From NCBI RefSeq assembly GCF_019343195.1, contig NZ_RPHB01000001.1, positions 620,001-684,000 on the forward strand: a stretch of 64,000 bases of DNA, in the 5' to 3' direction. The position numbers and the translations under genes are program-made. This document shows positions 45,873 through 54,121 of the stretch, piece by piece. Source of the DNA: Arthrospiribacter ruber (GTDB lineage Bacteria > Bacteroidota > Bacteroidia > Cytophagales > Cyclobacteriaceae). How positions within the stretch are numbered: position 1 is the first letter of the stretch; every line of letters begins with the position of its first letter. Under the pieces are notes generated by a model that searched no databases, had not been told where the DNA came from, and saw only the letters and a list, made by a program, of their open reading frames with translations.

Positions 45873-46823
45873 TTAGAAATTTTCGACGAGAGATTGTGTG
45901 GTTGCTTCCAATATGTCAAAGGCATTTTCTGCCATTAGGTTTTCAGAGTCCAAGGTTGGGTTGACTTCTACGATTTCCCAACAGCAGACCCTTTTGTCCT
46001 TGATCAATTCGGCATTGAGCTGTAAAGCCTCTTCTACTGACAATCCATCCGGAACGGGAGTTCCCGTGCCCACAGAAATGGAAGAATCCAGGCTGTCCAC
46101 ATCAAAAGAAATATAGATCTGATCGCAGCTTTTCAACCTTTCCAAAGCCTCTCTGGCAATTTGGGCCACACCTTTTTGTCTTACCTCAGAAGTAGGGAAG
46201 TTTTTGATGCCGTATTTTTGAATGAGGTAATCTTCCGGTTCCTCAGTATCTCTTACTGTTATAAAGACGATGTCCTCTGCATTTATCTTTGGGGCATCTC
46301 CACCTATTTTCTTGATTTTTTCCCAATATTGCAGGGTTTCCTCCATAGGTTCATTGACCTGGCAATCGAGGTTGTCGGTCTGAATGCACATGGCCAATGG
46401 CATTCCGTGCATATTTCCAGATGGAGTGGTGAAGGGAGTGTGGAGATCCGCATGGGCATCTATCCAAATGACGCCAAGTCTTTTTTCGGGATGGGCAGCC
46501 TTGATTCCCATAATCGTCCCAGCTGCAGTGGAATGATCTCCTGCCAGGACTATCGGGAAAATTTTCTCCATTCTCAGGGACTCTATGGTGTTGTAGACAT
46601 TTTTTAGCACTTGGTACACTCCATCAATGTACTTGGCATGAGGATGTTTGTTTCCTCTCCAAAGAAAATTATTGGCATCGGGCACATTGATAGGGTCAAA
46701 TTTTGTGAAAAAGTCTGAGGTTTTGTCCAGACTGGCAATTTTTAAGGCATCTATGCCCAGGCTGGCTCCACGTGTGCCGGCAGCTATTTCAGACCTCACT
46801 TCGACCAGTTTGATGTTTCTCAT
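45873..46823 (-). CDS. rocF: Arginase family protein
   Basis: Ureohydrolase-fold manganese enzyme, probably arginase making ornithine and urea. Metal ligands are in GDHSTAAG, WIDAHADLHTP and SFDVDSLD, with NMHGMPLAM between. Starting from the ATG at 46823 gives 316 residues, normal for the family; the open frame extends upstream to 46877. Agmatinase is the alternative, but the TPSGNMHGMPLA stretch favours arginase. Its neighbour argS and a decarboxylase at 62 kb make arginine a recurring theme, though co-regulation is not shown. Confidence 0.85.
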   Translation of the reverse strand: MRNIKLVEVRSEIAAGTRGASLGIDALKIASLDKTSDFFTKFDPINVPDANNFLWRGNKHPHAKYIDGVYQVLKNVYNTIESLRMEKIFPIVLAGDHSTAAGTIMGIKAAHPEKRLGVIWIDAHADLHTPFTTPSGNMHGMPLAMCIQTDNLDCQVNEPMEETLQYWEKIKKIGGDAPKINAEDIVFITVRDTEEPEDYLIQKYGIKNFPTSEVRQKGVAQIAREALERLKSCDQIYISFDVDSLDSSISVGTGTPVPDGLSVEEALQLNAELIKDKRVCCWEIVEVNPTLDSENLMAENAFDILEATTQSLVENF

Positions 46824-47064
46824 TGTAGTATTATTGGGTTTATATGCGCTCTCTGTAAAATAAAATAATCCGCGCAAAAGTAGCCATAAGCCAAAGAAGA
46901 ACCAAGGGAATGAAATTCAAGGCTGGTAAATAATAAATCCCTAAAACATTATCTTCTTTGCCAGGTCGTCTAATTGCGGATATACATAAAATAAATATGT
47001 GTACTTAGAAACAATATCAGAGGCAGTTTTTAAAAATTTCAAAAAGATCACTTATTTTTCATGG

Positions 47065-48360
47065 ATGTCTGTCCTTGATAAAGATCGGATCGGCTGGAAA
47101 ACAGCCGCTGCCCTTGTTGTAGCCAATATGGTTGGAACTGGGGTTTTTACCAGTTTGGGGTTTCAATTGTTTTCCAATACCAATACATGGACAATTTTAT
47201 CCTTGTGGATTCTCGGCGGGGGTATGGCACTGATCGGTGCTTTTGTGTATGCCGAACTGGGTACCCACTTCAAGAGATCAGGTGGGGATTATGTGTTTTT
47301 ATCCCAAATCATCCACCCAAGCGTAGGATACATTTATGCCTGGATATCTCTGGGAGTAGGCTTTTCTGCCCCAATCGCAATAGCAGCTATGGCCATGGCA
47401 GCTTATTGGCAACCTATAATAGGACCAAATGCAAGCTTTGGGATGGGAATTGCCGTGATTTTACTGATCAGCTTTTTTCATTCCTATACCCTCAAACAGT
47501 CCGGTAGGGTACAGAATGTCCTCACTGCCATCAAGTTGCTTTTTGTAGGTGCTCTGATCGTTCTTGGTTTTGTACATCAACCAACATTGGATGCCAATGC
47601 ATTGGATTTTACATCCGGATGGTCGGGGGATTTATTGAAACCGGGATTTGCCGTTTCACTGGTTTATGTGTTTTTTGCATATACCGGTTGGAACTCTGCC
47701 GCTTATATTATCGGAGAAATCAAAGAACCTTCCAAAAGCCTTCCCAAGGCATTGGTGAGTGCCAGTCTTTTGGTAATGGTCTTGTATGTATTGTTGCAGC
47801 TGGTTTTCCTGAAGCATGCCAGGCTGGAAGATCTCCAAGGTCAGGTAGATGTGGCTACCGTAGCTTTTGGAAATCTCTTTGGACAAAGCGGCGTATTTTG
47901 GGTAAGTTTGTTTATCGGTATACAGTTGTTGGCTACCATCAGTGGATATACTTGGGTAGGTCCACGTATTACCCAGGCCATGGCCCAGGACTACAGACTA
48001 TGGCAACCTTTGGCCAAGGAAAATAAAAAAGGGATTCCTGTCCGTGCAATTTGGTTCAATGCTTCCATCAGCTTACTCTTAGTGCTGACAGGGTCATTTG
48101 AATCAGTATTGGTCTATACAGGCTTGGTTTTGCAACTTATGGGTACCCTTACCATAGCAGCTTCCCTTAAAGTTAGGTCTATTGTTGGATTTCAAACTCC
48201 CTTTAAACCCATCCTTCAATACATATACATTGTATTTAGCCTGTGGGTCATGGGTTTTGTGCTGTATGAAAGACCAATGGAAAGCCTATTTGGTCTAGGT
48301 GTAGTTGCATTTGGTGCCATTCTTTATCTTTTTGATAGTAGAATAATGAAGGAAGAATAA
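47065..48360 (+). CDS. APC-family amino acid permease
   Basis: Multipass secondary transporter, about 431 residues with about 12 helices. The first helix has VVANMVGTGVFTSLGF, the family's GSGIF-type unwound region, followed by AYAELGTHFKRSGGDY-like sequence (FVYAELGTHFKRSGGDYVF). The frame opens at a GTG (46999), but the ATG at 47065 (MSVLDKDRIGWK) fits family starts better. The substrate is unknown. Confidence 0.87.
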   Translation: MSVLDKDRIGWKTAAALVVANMVGTGVFTSLGFQLFSNTNTWTILSLWILGGGMALIGAFVYAELGTHFKRSGGDYVFLSQIIHPSVGYIYAWISLGVGFSAPIAIAAMAMAAYWQPIIGPNASFGMGIAVILLISFFHSYTLKQSGRVQNVLTAIKLLFVGALIVLGFVHQPTLDANALDFTSGWSGDLLKPGFAVSLVYVFFAYTGWNSAAYIIGEIKEPSKSLPKALVSASLLVMVLYVLLQLVFLKHARLEDLQGQVDVATVAFGNLFGQSGVFWVSLFIGIQLLATISGYTWVGPRITQAMAQDYRLWQPLAKENKKGIPVRAIWFNASISLLLVLTGSFESVLVYTGLVLQLMGTLTIAASLKVRSIVGFQTPFKPILQYIYIVFSLWVMGFVLYERPMESLFGLGVVAFGAILYLFDSRIMKEE

Positions 48361-48431
48361 ATGATTATATTTTATTTTTCATTTTGAAGAAATTGGTTAG
48401 TTTGAGAAAAAAATCATCCACAATTACCAAA

Positions 48432-49577
48432 ATGATAAAGTCCAAATTACCTCAGGTCGGTACGACTATTTTTACAGTGATGTCTAAGTTGGCTGCTGAT
48501 CATAAAGCCATCAACCTCTCACAGGGGTATCCGGGGTTTGATTGCTATCCATACTTGCAGGATCTCGTTACCAAGTATATGAATGAAGGCTACAATCAGT
48601 ATGCCCCTATGAGTGGTGTGCCCGCTCTGAGAAATAGATTGGCCAAGAAAACCCTCTCTGTATATGATGTGGATTATGATCAGGAAGAAGAAGTGACCAT
48701 TGTGTCGGGTGCCACTGAAGCTTTATACGCGGCCATCACAGCTGTAGTACGACCAGGAGATGAGGTGATTTTGCTGGAACCTGCATATGACAGCTATGAA
48801 CCTGCTGTCAGGCTCAATGGCGGTGTTCCGGTGTATGTGGCCTTGAATATCCCTGATTTTTCTGTGGATTGGGAAAAAGTCGAAAAAGCCATTACTCCCA
48901 AAACGCGCCTGATCATGGTCAATACCCCACATAATCCCGGAGGCTATGTATGGACCCAAAATGATATTGATACGCTTGCAGATCTGGTTAGGGGCAGAGA
49001 GATTTATATCGTATCGGATGATGTATACGAACATATAGTTTTTGAAGGGAAAGCACACATCCCCCTTTTTACCCATCCTGAATTGAGGAAAATAACATTT
49101 GCCTGCGGATCATTCGGGAAAACCTTCCACATAACAGGATGGAAGATCGGGTTCTGTCTGGCCCCGAAAAAGTTGAGTGCAGAGTTCCGAAAAATCCACC
49201 AGTTTTTGACTTTCAGTACAGTGACACCCATTCAGTATGCCTTGGCAGATTACATGGAAGATCCTTCGAGATACCTTTATCTCAGGTTTTTTTACGAGGA
49301 AAAAAGAGACCTTTTCTGTAAAGGACTGGAAAGTACAGGATTGAAATTTACACCAGCTGAAGGAAGTTTTTTCCAATGTGCATCCTATGGGCACCTTTCT
49401 GATGAATCAGATTATGATCTTGCAGTCAGGATGGCCAAGGAAGTAGGAGTGGCCTGTATCCCGACGTCTGTATTTTACCATGACAAAAGGGACCACAAAA
49501 TACTCAGGTTTTGCTTTGCCAAGGAGGATAATGAATTGGAAAAGGCACTTAAACTGCTTCAGTCGGGTTTGTTTTGA
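48432..49577 (+). CDS. PLP-dependent methionine-type aminotransferase
   Basis: Class I/II aminotransferase of the YbdL/methionine aminotransferase type, about 381 residues. GYPGFD near the N terminus, NTPHNPGG near 170 and the Schiff-base Lys in SFGKTFHITGWKIGF near 230 are all in place; FRFCFAKED-like sequence carries the C-terminal Arg region. It converts methionine (or keto-methylthiobutyrate) in methionine salvage. The frame opens at a TTG (48384); the ATG at 48432 fits better. It ends 3 nt from the convergent glgX. Confidence 0.88.
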   Translation: MIKSKLPQVGTTIFTVMSKLAADHKAINLSQGYPGFDCYPYLQDLVTKYMNEGYNQYAPMSGVPALRNRLAKKTLSVYDVDYDQEEEVTIVSGATEALYAAITAVVRPGDEVILLEPAYDSYEPAVRLNGGVPVYVALNIPDFSVDWEKVEKAITPKTRLIMVNTPHNPGGYVWTQNDIDTLADLVRGREIYIVSDDVYEHIVFEGKAHIPLFTHPELRKITFACGSFGKTFHITGWKIGFCLAPKKLSAEFRKIHQFLTFSTVTPIQYALADYMEDPSRYLYLRFFYEEKRDLFCKGLESTGLKFTPAEGSFFQCASYGHLSDESDYDLAVRMAKEVGVACIPTSVFYHDKRDHKILRFCFAKEDNELEKALKLLQSGLF

Positions 49578-49580
49578 GAC

Positions 49581-51671
49581 TTAGCGAATAGCACAGATCA
49601 AAATGGCGATGCTGTGCTCGTGCAAATGATACGAATCTTCAGAAATAGGTGGCGCATCTGCCCAAAGACAGATGTCTTCCGGGCTAGGTAAAGAAGTGTC
49701 AAGCCATCTTTTCCACGTGATTTCCTTTCCATCAATATGCTTGGGCAGTTCAAAATCCAAGGCATGTGTATACGCATTGATCATATAGTGCATGGCAACC
49801 TTACGGCTTATGGAGGTAATGGTCATTGCAATGCTATGGGATTTTTTGGACCAATCTGGCTGATCAAGTCTTACTCCATGCCAAGTGATCATAGCTTGTG
49901 TCAGAAATTCCGGTAAATTCAGATTGAAACCTGGTTGTGCATTCTCTCTTTTGAGTTTTTTCTGGATCAGGATTTTTACGAATCGAAAAAGTTCCTTGTT
50001 TTTTTCCAGCAGGTTCCAATTGATCCAGGTAAGTTCATTGTCCTGACAATAAGCATTGTTGTTGCCATTTTGACTATGTCCCAATTCGTCACCCATCAGG
50101 AGCATGGGTGCTCCCAATGAGAGGATGTTTATAGCATGGAAATTTTTCACCTGCCTTTTCCGTAAATTCAGGATAAAAGGATCCTCCGAGGGACCCTCTG
50201 TACCAAAGTTCCAGCTCAGGTTGTCATTGTGCCCGTCTCTGTTGCCCTCTTTGTTGGCTAAATTGTGTTTTTTGTTGTAGGACACCAAATCCTGCATGGT
50301 AAATCCATCATGACAGGTAATGAAGTTGATACTTTGCTCAGCTTCCCTATTTTTGGCAGCATAGAGGTCAGGACTTCCAATGATTCTGGTCACAAAACTG
50401 CTTACTTTTCCTTCGTCACCCCTAAGGAAACTCCGGACATCGTCCCTGAATTTTCCATTCCATTCCTTCCAGGAATCCCCTGTGAAATTACCCACCTGAT
50501 AAAGACCTGCAGCATCCCAAGCCTCAGCGATCAGCTTGGTGCCTGCCAAGATGGGGTCTGACTCAATATCCCAAAGAATGGGAGGGTTTTCCAGTGGTTT
50601 GCCGTTCTCATCTCTTGAAAGGATGGAGGCCAGATCAAACCTGAACCCGTCTACATGCATGTCCCTAACCCAAAAATGAAGACTGGAAAGGATCAGCCTT
50701 CTGACAATTGACTGGTTGGCGTTTAGTGTATTTCCTGTTCCTGAATAGTTCTTATACTTCGATTTATCCTCTTTCTCCAAAAGATAATAAATGCTGTTGT
50801 CTATACCTCTAAAGCTGTAAGTAGGACCATCTTCCTTGTTTTCACCGGTATGGTTGTAGACTACATCTAAGATGACTTCAATATTGGCCCGGTGTAGGGC
50901 CTTGACCATGTCCCGAAACTCATCCAGTACGGCAAGGGAATTGGGCTGGGTACTGTAGCTCTGGTGTGGAGCAAAAAAAGAAATTGGACTGTAGCCCCAG
51001 TGGTTAGTTAGTCCTTCAGGAGCATCTTGTTTGTCAAACTGAAAAACAGGTAAAAGTTCTACGGCGGTAATGCCAAGTTCTTTGAGATAAGGTATTTTTT
51101 CAATCAATCCCAGAAAAGTGCCTCTTTTGTTCTCTGAAACCCCCGAGGATGGGTCTTTGGTAAATCCGCCCACATGAAGTTCATAGATGACTGTCCTTGA
51201 AAATGGAGTTCTTGGATGCTTGTCATCCTCCCAATCATAATTGGAAAGATCTGTAACCACATTTTTTAAGAAGGGCAATCCACCTTCGCCCAGCTTGGAC
51301 AGGGGTTTTCGAAAGAATTTTTTGGGAAAAACAACTGCCTTTGCGTAAGGATCCAAAATGACTTTGGAAGCATCAAACCTGTGTCCAAGGTGCGGTTCAT
51401 AAGGTCCATGGATGCGGTATCCGTAGATAAGTCCTTCATGGGCCCCTTCCAGGAAGATATGCCAATAGTGGTAGGTCTTGTTTTTTTGTGGATCCAGAGG
51501 AAAAACCTCCGAAGGAAATACGTCATTGGTATGTTCAAAGATCAACAGCTCTACCAGAGTGGCATTTTTTGAGAAAATACAAAAATTTACCCCTGTGCTG
51601 CTGAGTGTAGGACCTATCGGAAAACTCTGACCAGGTGTTGCTTTGAATCTCAAAGTTTTTGGATGCTCCAT
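49581..51671 (-). CDS. glgX: Glycogen debranching enzyme GlgX
   Basis: GH13 isoamylase-type debranching enzyme, 696 residues. It has an N-terminal CBM48 (about 12-130) and a catalytic barrel. VVYNHTGE, DGFRFDLASIL (nucleophile Asp), LIAEAWDAAGLYQVG (acid Glu) and FITCHDGFTMQDLVSY (His-Asp) are the four conserved GH13 regions. It cleaves alpha-1,6 branches of limit dextrins in glycogen turnover. It is co-directional with the upstream mechanosensitive channel gene at 40 nt, with no obvious functional link. Confidence 0.95.
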   Translation of the reverse strand: MEHPKTLRFKATPGQSFPIGPTLSSTGVNFCIFSKNATLVELLIFEHTNDVFPSEVFPLDPQKNKTYHYWHIFLEGAHEGLIYGYRIHGPYEPHLGHRFDASKVILDPYAKAVVFPKKFFRKPLSKLGEGGLPFLKNVVTDLSNYDWEDDKHPRTPFSRTVIYELHVGGFTKDPSSGVSENKRGTFLGLIEKIPYLKELGITAVELLPVFQFDKQDAPEGLTNHWGYSPISFFAPHQSYSTQPNSLAVLDEFRDMVKALHRANIEVILDVVYNHTGENKEDGPTYSFRGIDNSIYYLLEKEDKSKYKNYSGTGNTLNANQSIVRRLILSSLHFWVRDMHVDGFRFDLASILSRDENGKPLENPPILWDIESDPILAGTKLIAEAWDAAGLYQVGNFTGDSWKEWNGKFRDDVRSFLRGDEGKVSSFVTRIIGSPDLYAAKNREAEQSINFITCHDGFTMQDLVSYNKKHNLANKEGNRDGHNDNLSWNFGTEGPSEDPFILNLRKRQVKNFHAINILSLGAPMLLMGDELGHSQNGNNNAYCQDNELTWINWNLLEKNKELFRFVKILIQKKLKRENAQPGFNLNLPEFLTQAMITWHGVRLDQPDWSKKSHSIAMTITSISRKVAMHYMINAYTHALDFELPKHIDGKEITWKRWLDTSLPSPEDICLWADAPPISEDSYHLHEHSIAILICAIR

Positions 51672-51711
51672 TTGTTGAAATAGCTTGTAGTCTTAGCTAA
51701 ACGGTATTGAT

Positions 51712-53058
51712 TCAATTATCATGATTTTTAATCTCCAAGCTTTTTTTAGATTGGGGCATTTCTCTGAACTTTTCCGCAGCCCTGATAAAATCATTTCCGG
51801 TAGGTTCTTGGAAAACTTCAAGGTCGAAGAATTTAACAGAAGCCAAAATGTGGTCAAAAATATCAGACTGTATGGCTTCATATTCGCCCCATTTTGTAGT
51901 GTCGGTAAAGCAATAAATTTCCATAGGAATGCCATCATCACCTACAGGCATCTGACGCACCATAATGGTCATGTCCTGCCGGATATGGGGGTGATGGCGA
52001 AGGTAAGCTTCCAAATAGTATCTAAAAACCCCAATATTGGTCATTCTACGGCCATTGATCAGGATGTCCTGATCCAGTTTTTTGGACAGGTTGTATTCCT
52101 CTATTTCTTTCTGTCTTTTTTCTATAAATTCAGATAATAGATGGAATCTTTTGAAAAACTCTCTTTTTTCAGGATCTACAAATTTTACCGTCTGACTATT
52201 GATGAAAATGGATCTTTTAATCCTGCGTCCACCACTTTCTACCATGCCTCTCCAGTTTTTGAAACTGTTGGTAATGAAATAATAAGTAGGAATGGTAGTG
52301 ATGGTCTTGTCCCAGTTTTGGACTTTGACTGTATTGAGGTTCATGGCAACCACATCTCCGTCTGCATTGAAATTGGGCATCTCGACCCAATCGCCGACCC
52401 TTACCATGTCATTGGCGGACATTTGCACACTCGCTACCAGACCCAATATGGTGTCCTTGAATACTAACATAAGAATGGCTGTCATGGCACCAAATGCGCT
52501 CAGGAAATAAATAGGGGAGCGTCCCATAAGGATGGAAAGCACCATAATGGCTGTGGCAATATACAGGATGATCCTTATAAGCTGGAAATAACTGGTGAGT
52601 GGTTTGTCCTGAAAGGCTTCCTTTTTGGAAAAACCAAACTCAATCACCTTCAAAAAGGCCAACACCAAAAGTAAGGTAACTATGGCAAGGTAGGCATCTG
52701 TGATTTTGATAACTATTGGGCTCCAGTAGTCAAAATCCCTGAAAATACTTTGGGTCAATTCCCTGATCAATATTGCAGGTAACAAATGGGCCACGTGGTT
52801 GAATACCTGTTGGTCTGCCAATACATCATCCCAGGAAATAGGTGATTTTCGGAATGCTTTATATATGTAATGGATAACGATTTTTTTGGTAATCAGGTAA
52901 ACAAGACCTGCCAGAAACAAGGTGCCAAATAAAAGTATCAAAAGCCTGAGATAGATCTCAGTTTCATGACTTACCCCTGATTCCAACAGCATGGTTTCTA
53001 CCCACTTTTCTATGTAATCCATCAATATGTAATGTCTTTGCTCCTCCATCTTTTCCAA
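51712..53058 (-). CDS. MscS-family mechanosensitive channel (YbdG-like)
   Basis: 448 residues. Several N-terminal helices (about 30-190) precede the MscS pore helix (about 185-210, SAFGAMTAILMLVFKDTILG) and the beta domain with RVGDWVEMPNFNADGDVVAMN. A soluble C-terminal region follows (about 270-448), with FRYYLEAYLRHHP. The layout is like E. coli YbdG/miniconductance channels. It probably opens on osmotic downshock. Confidence 0.9.
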   Translation of the reverse strand: MEKMEEQRHYILMDYIEKWVETMLLESGVSHETEIYLRLLILLFGTLFLAGLVYLITKKIVIHYIYKAFRKSPISWDDVLADQQVFNHVAHLLPAILIRELTQSIFRDFDYWSPIVIKITDAYLAIVTLLLVLAFLKVIEFGFSKKEAFQDKPLTSYFQLIRIILYIATAIMVLSILMGRSPIYFLSAFGAMTAILMLVFKDTILGLVASVQMSANDMVRVGDWVEMPNFNADGDVVAMNLNTVKVQNWDKTITTIPTYYFITNSFKNWRGMVESGGRRIKRSIFINSQTVKFVDPEKREFFKRFHLLSEFIEKRQKEIEEYNLSKKLDQDILINGRRMTNIGVFRYYLEAYLRHHPHIRQDMTIMVRQMPVGDDGIPMEIYCFTDTTKWGEYEAIQSDIFDHILASVKFFDLEVFQEPTGNDFIRAAEKFREMPQSKKSLEIKNHDN

Positions 53059-53168
53059 TAGCTTGATTTAATCAGGTGGCAAATATCGGTAAAATTTATA
53101 CCACAGCCCAAGGTCACTACAAATTTCCGCTAAGGCCGTTTTCAAGGTGGGGGCAATTATTTTTTATT

Positions 53169-53195
53169 ATTACCCTATAAAAATTATAGGGTAAT
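53169..53195. promoter_or_regulatory. Perfect 12-bp palindrome upstream of an unknown 163-aa gene
   Basis: ATTACCCTATAA (53169-53180) and TTATAGGGTAAT (53184-53195) are perfectly complementary with an AAA centre. It lies in the intergenic region between the divergent MscS gene and the 163-residue gene, just upstream of a -7-like TACATTTG at 53219-53226. This position fits a repressor or activator operator. Confidence 0.6.
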
Positions 53196-53218
53196 TAGGA
53201 AAATTGATTTATCCCTTT

Positions 53219-53226
53219 TACATTTG
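53219..53226 (+). promoter_or_regulatory. Candidate -7 element for the 163-aa gene
   Basis: TACATTTG matches TAnnTTTG exactly, 24 nt before the ATG at 53250. The nearest upstream TTG (53204-53206) is too close for a canonical -33 element. Confidence 0.4.
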
Positions 53227-53249
53227 AAACGTTATTACTATTAAATCAA

Positions 53250-53741
53250 ATGCTCATGTCAGTTTCCGGTCTTCAATCTTCTGCTTCTTACCAATCTGAT
53301 TTCACTTTCAAGGAAGTGAGTAAAAATTCCCCAATTGGCACAACATATTTAAGTGTGGAGATGCTGCTGGAAGAGAAGGGAGTTTTAGGAGTATTGGAAA
53401 AAACAAACTTTAATTTCCCCAATTTTCCTGAAGCAAATAAAAATTTTCAGGTCTATTACCTTAATTTGACAGATGACTTTAGAGAAGTGAAAAGCATACT
53501 TCAGGGACTTCTTGCATTGGGTCAACCGGAAGTGCTTGTTTTGGATTATGAAAAAGAGTTGGACAGGTTCAACCTGAAATTTTACCAACACCATGAGCCA
53601 AAAGTTCTGGCATATTTGAAAGGTATTTTTGAAGTGTTGGCCAATGAAAAGAGGTTTAAAAAGGTTCTCAAGCGTGTGATTGAAGTAGAAAAGCTGAAAA
53701 AAGCTGAAGAGAAATTTTTGTATAAGGAGTTGATGGCTTGA
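53250..53741 (+). CDS. Unknown 163-residue protein
   Basis: I do not recognise a family. It is soluble, with a Lys/Glu-rich helical C terminus (VLKRVIEVEKLKKAEEKF) and no signal peptide. A second in-frame ATG lies at 53256. A perfect palindrome and a -7-like element lie upstream, so it is likely expressed and regulated. Codon use resembles its neighbours. Confidence 0.6.
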   Translation: MLMSVSGLQSSASYQSDFTFKEVSKNSPIGTTYLSVEMLLEEKGVLGVLEKTNFNFPNFPEANKNFQVYYLNLTDDFREVKSILQGLLALGQPEVLVLDYEKELDRFNLKFYQHHEPKVLAYLKGIFEVLANEKRFKKVLKRVIEVEKLKKAEEKFLYKELMA

Positions 53742-54121
53742 TTTAATTCAGTTTTTTAAATATTAGTTCTGCTTTGTCAAAGTAGCAGATTAGGTCAAAC
53801 CTGCCAGGTTTAGAGGCCAAAACAGATTTATTTTTTATCATTTCAGAAAGAAACCTGGCAGGTTTTTTCTTGTTCTTACCTGACAAAGTAAGACTAGTAA
53901 CTTGTCGTGGCGGATCTAATTTCAAAGAATAACTGGCGTCAATTAGTGTCGGGTTTATTTAAACCAGCTTTAAATTGGCTACTGGTCTAATTTCGGACAT
54001 ACATGTCTAATTTTATTCTCCTTACTTAAACAATTACAGGAACGATAATTGTTTTGTAATTTGCTGAAAGCCATTCTGAAAAAGATATGGATAGGTATTT
54101 TTCAGCAAATCTAATGAATCC
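53742..54121. repeat. Non-coding gap with nested palindromes (AAACCTG/CAGGTTT) and an inverted repeat
   Basis: AAACCTGCCAGGTTT (53797-53811) and AAACCTGGCAGGTTT (53851-53865) are each palindromic around a central base and are exact reverse complements of each other. The second is followed by a T-run (53863-53868), so the pair could form a terminator for the 163-aa gene. Further on, ACAATTA (54030-54036) pairs with TAATTGT (54046-54052) about 70 nt before the kinase start. No gene is apparent. Confidence 0.7.
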
